From contig NW_005179246.1 in the NCBI RefSeq assembly GCF_000350225.1, positions 31,238 through 95,237 on the forward strand: a DNA stretch of 64,000 nucleotides. The letters are read 5' to 3'. Both the position numbers and the translations under genes were made by a program. Of the stretch, positions 20,596-31,395 are shown piece after piece; the stretch's first letter is position 1, and each line of letters starts with the position of its first letter. The notes under the pieces were generated by a model. That model did no database searches. It saw only the letters and a program-made list of their open reading frames with translations, and was not told the DNA's origin. Origin of the DNA: Chondrus crispus (Eukaryota; Rhodophyta; Florideophyceae; Gigartinales; Gigartinaceae).

Positions 20596-23500
20596 TATCC
20601 TGATTTCGCTTGCGCGACCTGCGCGGGCAAGGATAATCCTTTCCTTCGGAAATACGTGACGGCCGCGCTGAGGGGCAATTGCTCAATGGGTTCTCACGTT
20701 GCGTCCTTGAGGGTATACCCATACCATCTCACTTTGAGAATTAATTTCTCTCCGTCGTAGCCGTGGTCCACGATCTTGTCGATCACATACTCCTGACTCT
20801 CGGTTCCTTCTTTCTGCGTGTCCAACTGTCCTTCCCCCTTCTGAAGAGCCAGCGACTCATCCTCATCCTGCTCATCCGAACCTCCCATCTCTTGTGGATC
20901 GGGCGGGATGCCCGCAGCTTCCTGATTTATCAACAGTCCTTCATCCGTTCCATTCTTCGCTTGCGCGGCGGGTTCTTCTCGTTCCCCTTCTCGATTGAGG
21001 AACTGTAGCGCTTGTCGTAGCTCGACTATCGGCGTGTAGTCCATGGGACTAGGGGCTAATTCGACTCTATCTCGCGACACGCGCTCTTCTTGGTCGCCGA
21101 CGGCAATGAAGACCGTATTCTCAGTTGACACCTTCACTTTATATGGAACCGTAGCCACTTATGCCAAGTTATGTTTCGGCTCGGTGGCCGTGCCTTGCTC
21201 CTTTCGAAGGAATACGTATGATCTTGAAGGGATGTCATATTTCGGCTTGCGGAGCCTTGCGTCGAAATTTCGCTTGTAGCGCGCTTGTTCTTTCCACAAG
21301 CTCTTACCAGCGCCTTTCATCAGGCTTTCCAACCACGACTGCCATTTCAGGTAGTACGCTCGATTCGAGCTAAATGCTTTCAAACTTGGCTGGGCTTGTA
21401 ACGCAATGCTTCTCGGCGCCGGAGCTAACACCAGCTCGAAGGGCGCGATATTCGTAGTTCGATGAACTTGCATGTTGTATGCGAACGTCACAGCGTCGCT
21501 AATTAGGTCCCAGTCCTTGGGATGTTCTCCAACGTATTTTCGCAACGCGGAAGTCAGCGTGCGGTTAAACCTCTCAACTTGGCCGTTGGATTGCGAGTGG
21601 TACGTACTCGTGAACACATTGCATATGCCGAGAATTCGGCAGACATTCTGAAAGAACCGGGCCGTGAACTGTGTTCCATTGTCGGACAGCAGCTTGACCG
21701 GCGGTCCGTACACGAATACCCAATGGTGAACGAAGGCTTGTGCGATGTGCGCAGCTGATATCTTTTTCAACTGTACGGTTCGTACCAGTTTCGAGTATCG
21801 ATCGCTGATCACGAGAATAAACCGATTTCCTCGTTTAGTTGTAATTAGCTCGCTGAGTATGTCGATGGCGACAAACTCCAGCGGAGCTTTGGGCTTGAAC
21901 AGCTTCATTTCCTTCGTGTTTCTTCTTAACTTCACCATTTCCCGCGCACATGCGGGGCAATTCTTCGCGACTGCGTAGGAGTCTAGGGCCATCGTAGGCC
22001 CGTAAAAATATCTTCTCAATGTCTTGTAAAGTTCCTGCCTCCCGGGTGTCCTGCCAACTTTGCGTAGTGGCTCAACGCTAGGACGCGGTCCCTTAACGAT
22101 TGTGGTATCACCACATGTACAAACACGGCCGCCGTACGGCATAGAGTTCCTTCGAGTTCCTCGGTCTCTATGCTGAACGTTTTCACCTTTCCGGCGTCCA
22201 TTTCTTCCTTGATGCGGTTGGAGAAGGGGTCGACGGCTTGCTCGCCAATGAGCTCCTCCGGAGTGACAGCTTGGAATTGATCGAGGCGATCAGGGGCGGT
22301 CCCCCCCTCAAGGTCGAGGATGTCGTCTAACGCTTCAAAACTGTCCTCGTCCTCCACTGTACCCTCGGTGGAGGGCGGTTCGGCCATAAAGCACGGGATT
22401 TCGTCGTCGATTTTGTCGACGGTTTCTCTTGCGGTCCGTAATCTTGACAGGGCATCAGCTTGGCTGTTCGCCTTGCCCTTCTTGTACTTGATTTCAAAAT
22501 CAAATTCCGAGAGGCGGAGCCTCCATCGGATTAATCTCCCGCTGGGGTCGGTTACGTTCATCAACCACCTCAATGAGGCATGGTCGGTATGCACAATGAA
22601 GTGCTCGCCATATAGATATGGTCTTAAAGCCTGTACGGCCCAAATTACCGCTAGACATTCTTTTTCTGATACGGAGTAGTTTCTCTCGGCTGCGGCTAAC
22701 TTTCTTGAGAAGAACCCGATAGGTTTACGTTGCGCATCCGGGTGCGTTTGAAATAATGCAGCGCCGATTTGATAGTCGCTTGCATCGGTGTCTACCGAGT
22801 ATGGTAGGTTCTTCTTTGGCAGCGCCAACACTGTCGGTGCCAAGATGGCGTCTTTGAGCTTATGAAAAGCTTTCTTGCACGGTTCGTCGAATCCTTCCAA
22901 CTGAACCGGTTGTCCCTTCTTCAATAGTTGATTGAGCGGATGCCCGATTTTCGCGTAATGTGGGACAAACCTTTGGTAGACATTGCAGAGTCCCATGAAG
23001 CTTCTGAGCTGGGTCTGCGTTTGAGGGTACCGCACTTGTTCCAACGCGGCGGTTCGCGCGACAACAACCTCCAATATACCTGGCCGAACGACATGGCCCA
23101 GGTACTTGATCTTTTCGACGAAAAATTCGCACTTGCAAAGCTTGAGCTTCACACCTGCCTTCTCCAATACATAAAGTATTTCATCCATGTGCACGATGTG
23201 CCACTCCCACGACTTGCTAAAAATTATTATGTCATCCAGATACACCAAACAGCATTTCCAACGGAACGGATAGAGCAGGATATCCATTGCTCTCTGGAAC
23301 GTCGCTGGCGCGTTGGTTAGCCCGAAGAGCATTCTTGAGAAGCGATACGGACCTGAGTGACACGAAAATGCGGTCTTGTCGCGGTCGCACTCAGGGATAG
23401 GCATTTGCCAATATCCCGAGATCGCGTCCAACGCGGAGAAAACCTTGGTGTCACCAAGCGAGTCCAGACACTCATCCATGCGCGGTAAAGGGTACGTGTC

Positions 23501-24871
23501 CTTTACTGTTACTGCGTTTAACCTGCGATAGTCTACGCAAAAGCGCATCGATCCGTCCGGCTTCGGCACTAATAAAACGGGCGACGCCCATTCTGACTGC
23601 GCCGGTTCAATGACTCCTGCTTCTAACATCTTCTGTACGTCCGCATCTTCTACTTCGCGGGCTTTAGGCCCGGCCCGATACGGGGCTTGCGCAATTGGCC
23701 TTGTATCCGGGGCCAGTTCAATCCGGTGGACTGTGGTGTTGATCTCACCAAGGGTCTCATCCCACATGCGGGAATAATTTTTTAACATCCGACGGAATCT
23801 TTCGTGCAGCCGGTCCGGCACGTGGCTCAGGTCCAGCTCCTCCACGTCCGGCGGGGGAGGCTCAACCCGCCGCTCCGGCTTCGTAGTTGCCGTCGCGGAG
23901 AGCCCTTCCTTCCGTTCTCCTTGCTGGTCCTCGCGATCTTGTTCCGACGGTTGGCACCTTCTTTCGCCCGTAGGCGGCGGGGTGGAATTAGTAAATTTTT
24001 CCTCGTCCCTTTCTTGAATTCCAAGTACCTCACAAATGGTTGAATTGCTCTTGAATACGGCCCTCCGGTGCGGTAGTAGTTCCGCCACCACTTGGCCTTT
24101 TTGAACCCTGACAGGGTGATTTCTAAAATTCGCTACAAGCATTCTAAAAGGTTTGTCAGGCTCAACCTGAACTACACCGTTGGTGCTTACGAGCCCGTGC
24201 TTGTCGTATAGGGGTGCGTAGTGTTGAACTACGACCAAGCCCGTCCTCTTCGAGGTGCATTCGACTACGTGTTGCGTCCCTGGCTCAATGGTCCTGGCTC
24301 TTGCCACCTTCACCCTGGGGGAAACTCGCTCCCCTTTTGCATCAGTTTCGCCATCTCCGGGGACCAGATTCTTCTTCCATTTTCTCGTCGACAACCGCCT
24401 TACGATCGGAACCTCCGAGAAATCTGCCAACTCAACTGTCCTCTTCCGTGGGTAGAAAGCCTCCACGAATCTATCGCAATAGTCCGCTCCTAGAATCAGC
24501 GGTACTGCGAGCTTTTCGCACACAATAAATTCGGCAGCAGCCACAAATCGTCCAAGTCTCACGGGCATCTTGATCGTTCCGAGAGTCTGGAGTGGCCTGT
24601 TATTCGCGTCGCCAATGTCTTGGGTCGGTCCGTAGGACACTAGAGATTCCATTCCAGCCGGGAGTTCCGATTTTCGCACAAGGTTTGGTCCCGCGCCGGT
24701 GTCTAATACAGACAACATCCGGCTCATCAATCCGACTGTTGGTCCAATGTCCGCGTAAACTTTGTAGTTTTTTCGCCCAAGAACCAAAATCTTCTCGAGA
24801 CACTCCCTTCGCTTAACCCTGTACGAGGGTCTTCGAACTGCTTGCAGCGGATGATCTCGGGCTCGGCTCAA
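20596..24871 (-). pseudogene. pol: Decayed pol: protease, RT, RNase H, integrase, chromodomain
   Basis: Frame 24871-22016 carries an aspartic protease (LDTGAGPNL), a reverse transcriptase (LVYLDDIIIFSK, near 23240), RNase H (VDTDASDYQIG; TDHASLRW) and the start of the integrase zinc finger (HYAKLAGHPGG). A frameshift near 22030-22060 moves the rest of the integrase (NCPACA; AIDILSE; SDNGTQF; SNGQVERFNRT) into the next frame (22142-21159). That frame is stopped by TAA at 21159-21161, resumes in register, and is stopped again by TGA at 20694-20696 where the chromodomain tryptophan (DATWEP-type word) should be. The chromodomain (EYVIDKIV...LKVRWYGY) marks a chromovirus-type element. The 5' end of the frame opens at a TTG, not an ATG. 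Confidence 0.9.
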
Positions 24872-25015
24872 ATTTTTCTTGACTTGGGCTGGCCCTTTGG
24901 GCTTGGCTTATCCACAGATCCAACAACCTCCTCATCGGAGCCTGATTTTTCCCTTACAAACGGGGAGCGGGGCTAAGCCCCGGGCACAGTACGTCGACCC
25001 TGTGTCTCTCGCGAC

Positions 25016-25942
25016 TCATGCGAGATTCCCGTCTCTAGTTTTCCTAGTCGGATTCAGCTCCTCCAACTCCTCCCATCGCGGCCTGCGTCGCGTTGCGACG
25101 TCCTCTGGCTCAGCGTCCTTGTCTCTCCGCGAGGCGGACGAAGTGATCCCGCCCCGTCTGGAGGTAATTTTCTTGCCCTGCGAAATTCCTTTTCGTTCCT
25201 CTGAACGATGTTCGGAATTGCTGGCATGGTTCGACGAACCGTCGTCATCATCTTCGGAAAGGCCATTCGACTCGGTCATTGAGTCTTGGTCCTCTGGCTC
25301 GTCACTACAGTGACTCTTGCTCCTGCGTCGCAGATTCTTCTTCGAAGTCTTCCACTTGGAACTCCGCTGTACAGCAGCCTCGTCCTTCTTCGATCGACGG
25401 TCGCCTTCTCGACCCGTTGGGAGCGGCTCTTGCCCGGTGGTCTGTTCAAGGTCCTTGAGACGATGAGCGGCGCGGTCAAACCTGTCGTCGATACTGCTTC
25501 TAAATTTACGTAAGGACTCCAAAGCTTGATTCGCGTCGCGCCTTGCGTCCTTGACTGAAATTTTCAACGAAGCTAGAACCTCCGGCTCCAGACCGTCGGT
25601 CGCATCACCTCGCTCCTTCTCGACGAGATCCACTCGAGCCAATAGCTCTCCTAAAACGGTGTGGAACTCGGATGCTTGCAACTCCAGTTTCTTCCGGACG
25701 AGGGCTAATTCAGCCTCGAGATTTTTCGTCATCTCTTGGCGAATTTTCTCGCCCATCTTTTCCAACCTGTATGATAGGGTGTCCTTGTTGGCTTCAATCC
25801 CTGTCTGGGATTCTTGACCTTTGGGATCCGTGGCCGTATTGGCCTGGCTTCGGGTGCAAGGACCTCGCCGGATCCTCGACGCCCTTGCCGATCCGCTCCT
25901 ACTCGCCCCGAGACCGACGTCCCCAGGTGCGCTTGTCCACAT
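25016..25942 (-). pseudogene. gag: gag remnant lacking capsid and zinc knuckle
   Basis: A 308-codon frame from an ATG matching the N-terminal third of the plus-strand gag (MWTSAPGDVG versus MSTSAPGDVG). It includes a coiled-coil-like segment and a Lys/Ser-rich basic region. After the shared EELNPT word it jumps directly to sequence that in the relative lies beyond the zinc knuckle. Roughly 1.4 kb containing the capsid and CCHC motif is therefore deleted. A product could not assemble or bind RNA in the normal way. Confidence 0.8.
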
Positions 25943-26060
25943 CGCTCGTACGAGCGAACCTACACAAAAAAGTTACCAACAAAAAATAAAAAAGAGACTC
26001 CGTTACCCAGACCACCTTCTTGTCGTAGACAGAACAAATTCTGGGTCGGGAGACCACTTT

Positions 26061-26946
26061 TGTATTGCAATGTGCCTGGCAGGCCGCGAACACAGTCCGA
26101 CGGTCAAACAAAAAGAAGAAAAACAACAACAGCAACAACCACTGCCGATGGCACGCGCTACGAAGCGTTCGAGACTCCCTTTCCCCTTGTGTGGGCTTGC
26201 CGCCCACGGTAGCTCGACTCCGACTGGGGGGTTAAAGAAACATACCCGGCCCGGGAGGATAATGGTGGTAGAGACTTGTGAAGACTTGAGCGCTCGACGA
26301 GTGCGGGTTGGGCTTGTCTACGGGAATTTAACTGCGGTTCGCTGAATTGTAAGGCCAATGCTCGACGAGCGTCTTCAGCACCTTGTGTGTAATTCAAGGT
26401 CTTCGACGGGGGCTTGTTCAGCACTACCCGACGGGATCGTAACCGTGTAGTAACGCTACTACCAACGTGTTGCCCGATGGCTAAAAACACCCTCACCAGT
26501 GCGATTGCGATCGCGATAGGCAGTACCAACTCTGTCTATACAGTGAGACCTTCGACGGAGGCGTCGTTACAACAGCCTTCTTACGGAACTTGAAACAGTA
26601 GCAGCGCTACACAACGTGTTGCCCGATGGCTAAAACACCTACACTAGATCGGTCGCAACCGACTCCAATGGAACCAACACAATTAAGGAAAAAAATAGAT
26701 GTAGAGATAGAAAAGATAAAAGGATAAGGAAAAGGAATGGGACCCCCGAGCGCTGAAGGATGCCGTAGGCTTAGGTAAAACGGAGCGTCTTGGTAGAGAC
26801 GGACTTCGACCAAGGGGACATTCAATTCCGGCAACTTCGGTTGGTTTATTGACTTGGTCGGTCAAAGGGCTAAGTTATATAGAGCCCCGCCGGGGCGAGA
26901 ACAGTAGCTCCCGGCTCTAGATTCTAGATCTAATTGGTAATTAAAA
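26061..26946 (-). mobile_element. Truncated 5' LTR of the minus-strand gypsy element
   Basis: Aligns with 12764-14280 once the nested LTR is ignored. The TATATA counterpart is at about 26876-26881. Homology stops at about 26946, so roughly the first 130 bp of the U3-side end are missing and replaced by simple repeats. The inner end at 26061 is followed on the sense strand by AAAG then TGGTCTCCCGACCCAG, the primer-binding site. Confidence 0.8.
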
Positions 26947-26985
26947 ATAGGGGATTAAGGGTTATCACCGTATATAATATATGCA

Positions 26986-27203
26986 TTCAACCATTGGTAG
27001 ATTGGTAGATTGGTAGATTGGTACGTTGGTAGTTTAGTCTATTGGACCATTGGTGCATTGGTGCATTGGTAGTTTAGTATATTGGACCATTGGTAGTTTA
27101 ATGCATTGGTAGTTTAATATATTGGGACATTGGTAGTTTAGTGCATTGGTGCATTGGTACATTAATAGTTTATTACATTGGTACATTGGTACATTGGAAG
27201 ATT
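26986..27203. repeat. TTGGTA/TTGGTGCA short-period repeat block
   Basis: Degenerate tandem words of 8-11 bp (ATTGGTAG, ATTGGTGC, TTGGTAGTTTAG) fill this stretch directly next to the truncated LTR. No coding potential. Confidence 0.8.
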
Positions 27204-27450
27204 GGGTTTATCATTTGAATGGGTTTATCATTTGAATGGGTTTAGCATTTGAATGGGTTTAGGATTGGATTGGGTTTAGGATTGGATTGGGTTTAGGATT
27301 GGATTGGGTTTACGTTTGGAGTGGGTTTTACGTTTGGGTTGGGTTTAGCTGTGCCCTGGGTTTAGTTTATGATTGGGTTTCGCTATTGATTGGGTTATAA
27401 GCATTCTGGGTTTCGGCAACGGTGGGTTTTACATACTGGGATTACGTACC
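27204..27450. repeat. 17-bp array, units starting GGGTTTA
   Basis: About 15 consecutive units, the first seven exactly 17 bp, each starting GGGTTT (usually GGGTTTA). Interiors drift from TCATTTGAAT to GGATTGGATT to CGTTTGGAGT, while the GGGTTT head is kept. GGGTTTA is a permutation of the plant-type telomere repeat, but the spacing is not telomeric. It could be a degenerate interstitial array or an ordinary minisatellite. Confidence 0.8.
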
Positions 27451-28489
27451 GTCTCACTGTCACCCTGTCACTGTGTCACTCTACACCCCATTGAATTTGG
27501 ATTTACGCAGCATAATCTCGAAATCGGGGAAAAATTAGTATTACCGAGGTTTCTGCGAAAAGTGTTTAATTATTTAATTATTTAATTCTGGTAATGTTTT
27601 CAAATGCTTGTGATTTAATTTATGACCCTCCCCGACTGGATCCGGGGTGACCGTGATCTGATTCTCGCCGCCGCCGCATGCCGCCCAGAATTGAAATTTC
27701 TCACCACCACTCTCCCACCCTCCCACTTCCCACACCCCCACCCCATCGATCGAAATGTTTTCGTCGTCTGCTTCCGTCCCATTAATCGTCGATGATCTGC
27801 TGAACGTGTCGCCATCCACGTCTTCCTCTTGCATTCTCGCTAGCCGCTTGCTGGGTCACGGTTACGGCGGCAACATCGCACCGCCACTGTGACTCGTCCT
27901 CACTCGCTCACCTCCTCTCCCCTCTCCGCCTGTCCGTGCCCCTGTACCCCGGTCTGGAATTCCCTTTGCAAGTAAGTGCGCCCTCGCTTTTACGTCACGC
28001 GCAGGCGCCTGTCGGGTGAACACGCTCTAACACTCTCGTTTCGCCTCTTCTGTTGATCCTCGCTTTGTTTCATTTCGCCCACGTCGCATCACATCGACTT
28101 TACAGACCTGACCCAACTTCCCTCCTCTTCCCAGGAATTGCAGAGCAGAGCGCCACGAATCTATGCCATATTTTTCCATTCTTCCGCAGCCTTCTGTACG
28201 CAAAAACTGCGTTGTCGTACGTGACCGGCAACTGCTACCGCGGGTGTGGTCCTAATCGCATGCTTTACGTCTAATTCACGCTGATTGGCAGTTTAACGAG
28301 TCCCTTCTTTGTGTTTCTAACCTTTTATTGGCGCTACCGCGTAGCAGGGGAAGAGGCATGCCAGTGCGAGCTGGTAATTTTCCAATTGTTGTGGTACATT
28401 GTTGGCTTCCTACGCTTACGAACGGAGGAGGTGGAGGTGGGTGTCTCGAGGGTGCGACGGACTTCCCAGAAGATGGACATGAGCGGTGC
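27451..28489. other. No gene recognised
   Basis: About 1 kb between the GGGTTTA array and the truncated helicase element. It has C-rich stretches (27700-27960) and several short ORFs without motifs. No RNA gene or repeat is recognised. Confidence 0.4.
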
Positions 28490-29120
28490 CTATGTTTAGT
28501 TCTGGCGTCAGTTCCCGCGGGACGATACGTTTTTGGCACATGTCAGGATCGATACGTAATGACAAAAAACGTATCGTCCAGGCCTGATTCGACGTATGTG
28601 CGATTTTGGTACTGTCTACGGTATATGGCCCAAAACGTATCGTGCCGGGCGGTTTTAACGGCGACAGTTTTCTGGTGGGACGATACGTTTTAGGCCGATT
28701 TACACGGCGGCACCCCCATACGCGCTGTATTGGCAACATTGCTGTTGGCAATTTCTGACTAAAATTTTGCCGACGGCGGCGCACAGCCAATAAAATGTCA
28801 GTGCGCAAAATTTAGTTTTTGCCGTGTGCGATTAGAGGCGCATGAGCAATATTATTAACTTCATATTTTATCACGTACCGTGTCCCTCGTCTGGCAAGAT
28901 TGTAAGATGCCCAAAACGTATCGTGCTGGGTGGGGCAATTACAGCAGGCAGATTTAGTGGCAGGGCCTTATACTGCACTGACGGCGTCGCAGTGCGCATG
29001 TACGAGTTACACAATAAGGCGGCGTAATTTATGTTCTGAACATCAAAGCTTTCTAAGTTATTTACTGCGCGAAATTGAAAAGCGCCGTATGCAGGTTTCG
29101 ATGATCGTTGCCTCAACGAC

Positions 29121-29600
29121 GCATTTTGGACGGGTGTGTCAGAGATTCGTTGGGGAGGGATGCGCGGACGATGCGTTCTGGAGAGGTGCGTCTAGGATGC
29201 GAGCTGAGGGGGTGCGAGAATGATGCGTTGGAAGGGGTGCCAGAATGCTACGTTGGAGAGGGGTGCGCTCGTGATGTGTTCTATAGGGGTGCGCTCATCA
29301 TTTGTTTTAGAGGGATGCCAGAATGATACGTTCGAGAGGGGTGCGCCCACGACGCGTTCTAAGGGGGTGCGAGATTGATGCGTTCGGGAGGGTGCGCCCA
29401 TGATGCGGTCTAGAGGGGCGCGAGAACAATGCATTTTGGAAGAGTGCAAGAATGATACGTTCGGGACGGGTGCGCCCACGATGCGTTCTGAAGGGGTGCG
29501 AGAATGATACGTTCGAGAGGGGTGCGCCCATGATGCGTTCTGGAGGGGCGCGAGAACGATGCGTTTTGGAAGGGTGGGAGAATGATACTTTGGAGAGGGC
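29121..29600. repeat. 26-bp minisatellite in the element's 3' region
   Basis: Tandem ~26-bp units of the type GAGGGGTGCGCCCATGATGC plus GTTCTG alternate with GAGGGGCGCGAGAACGATGC plus GTTTTG. The matching array in the other copy (56787-57400) is 131 bp longer, i.e. about five units. The small ORFs here come from the repeat. Confidence 0.85.
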
Positions 29601-29982
29601 TACTCGCAAGACGCGTCCTGCAAGGGGCCCGAACGGTGCGTTTGCATGTTTCTTTTCTGTTTCAGCTACTTCTGTAGTAGATGGCCGTTACAAAAGCACA
29701 AGTGTAAATTTTGTGGGGTTGTTTGTGTAGTGGAGAAACAGCAAAACGGCACGATTGGTGAGCATAGCAGTTGGATATGGCGCGACGTAGAAGATGTATA
29801 AATGAATGATTCAACAAAAACGGCGGGTAGTGATCGCACGGGCACATGGAAATGTGAGGATCGCTGTGACATGTGAATGGTTCCATTTTCGAGAAGATTG
29901 AAGCTTTCTATCGTTGAGAGTTTATTGAAAATGTGGTCGTAATACTGCAGTATGTGGATATCGAAAACTACTGGCAGTCCAG

Positions 29983-31395
29983 TCAGCCCAGTTGGAGAAG
30001 ACCTTGATGTATGGCCCAAGCCAGTGGGAGCCATATTGTCAGATGCATATCGTCGTTATTCTCGTCAGCGGACTCTATGGATGCATCCGAGAAGATGACG
30101 GCTAAGTCCTTCTCAGTGACCCGGGCCGGGCGGTCACGAAGAACGGAGTTGAAGCGGCAAAGGATTTCGGAAGGTAACAGGTTTTCAGCGATCTGTTGCT
30201 GGAAAGACTTCATTCGCCAAAGGTTCCAGGCGAGTGATATCATAGGACGTAGATCGCAACGACCGTATTGGCCGAATGTGGGGTGAAGTGGTTGGCCAAG
30301 GCAGTGCGAGAGGCGGCAATCATAGCACTTGAGAGGGACTTTTCTTGGGACGGGGCAAGACGGGACGAAATGGGTCGTAGAGAAACAGGCATAGCAGCTT
30401 CTTTCCATGAATGGACAGTCATTCTGAGGATGTTCCGTACCGGAACGGCGGGGAGAAGCGTGGCATAAGAGACACGTCGTCTTGGTTAGGAAGAGGAATT
30501 GAGTTACTAAATGAACCGTGGATTCGGTGTCAATTGCCTGGAAGTGACTAAATGGCAACGATAGGGGAGGTGACGGGGAAGGGAAAGGGTTTGTGAGAAC
30601 ATTAGGTTGGGTGTGGCGCGCCATACTGGGAGAAGTTCGTAAGCTCTTGAATGAATTTCTTCCCGATGGTGGAAGTGATGCGGGCCGTTTGCCCGAAAGG
30701 ACTTGCTTCAAAGATGGTGACGCCATCGGAAGTGACCGTGGACGGACTGGAAATGGTGCTTGCTGCATTGAAGGTGATGCTGAAGGCAGCAAGCGTTCAC
30801 TTGATTGTTGTGGGGAGAAGCTAAGGATTCTTCGAACTGGAGGGGCTGGAGGGGGGGTTGGTTGGAGCGGATTGCTCAAGCAAGAGAAGCATTTCATCGA
30901 AGTTGTGCTGCGGGGATGTGGTGGCTCCGATTTGGTTTTGCCGTTGAGGCTCGAGATGGTTTTGATTTTGATCTTGATGTGGAGGTGGCAACTGCGATTG
31001 CGATGGTGTGGTGGGAAGCGAATGTTGCTGAGACTGGGATTGCGAATTTGCATCCCAAGGTCTAGAGGTATCCGGTGTGTGAAATTGTGAACTCTGAGGG
31101 GTGTGCGGTGCATTAGTTGGCTGGGAGGGGAACATAGATCTGCAAACATCGCACCAGACTGCGTGCTTGTCAAAGCGACAGACACCAGAGACTTGGCCAT
31201 CCATGGCTGTGTAAAGTGCATCTTTCCGGCAATCCGTGGTATTGAGAACCCAATTCATCATCTCGTTTCGGTTCGTTACTGCGAGATCATTTTGGTCAAT
31301 GTTGCCCTTTTTGAGAAGGGAGGTTTCGAAGCTCTTATTGTACTGGGTTGAGTTTAGGAGGAAGACGAATGCGTGGTGTCCGTCGCGTCCAGACC
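29983..31395 (-). pseudogene. C-terminal fragment of the RecQ/recombinase protein
   Basis: Encodes the last ~470 residues of the 57780-63449 protein: helicase motif VI end (SGRDGHHAF), a Cys-rich segment (CRFDKHAVWCDVC), a Gln/Pro/Ser-rich linker, and a Cys/His-rich tail (CLLCHASPRRSGTEHPQNDC). It begins mid-gene and so lacks the recombinase and the ATPase core. A run of seven G at about 30851-30857, against six in the intact copy, shifts the frame within the linker. It is therefore a dead fragment. Confidence 0.85.

Larger units (their letters stand above)
12764..26946 (-). mobile_element. Decayed Ty3/gypsy element of family 1, minus orientation
   Basis: Order on the minus strand: 5' LTR (26946-26061, its first ~130 bp missing), primer-binding site, gag remnant (25942-25016), protease-RT-RNaseH-integrase-chromodomain (24871-20596), a long 3' region with an antisense ORF, polypurine tract, and 3' LTR (14411-12764). 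Inactivated by a gag deletion, an integrase frameshift and two nonsense codons. It is inserted in the opposite orientation into, or against, a relative on the plus strand. Confidence 0.8.
28490..31395 (-). mobile_element. 5'-truncated copy of the helicase element
   Basis: Nearly identical to 56115-59191. Both copies share the same 3' boundary word CTATGTTTAGTT. This copy breaks off at 31395, inside the codons for the helicase SGRDG motif, where it joins the SET-like ORF. Compared with the long copy it lacks a 42-bp insertion near 56640 and about five 26-bp minisatellite units. Five ACGATACGT words (28522, 28569, 28635, 28680, 28917) in both orientations lie in the terminal 430 bp. Confidence 0.85.

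Noticed and set aside
27574-27834. 86-codon ATG ORF on the minus strand
   Set aside because: Low-complexity Gly/Trp/Glu sequence, no family, overlapping alternative frames; not enough to call a gene.
29192-29609. Proline/arginine-rich ORFs in the 26-bp minisatellite
   Set aside because: Repeat-driven open frames in several registers; the same occurs in the second copy.
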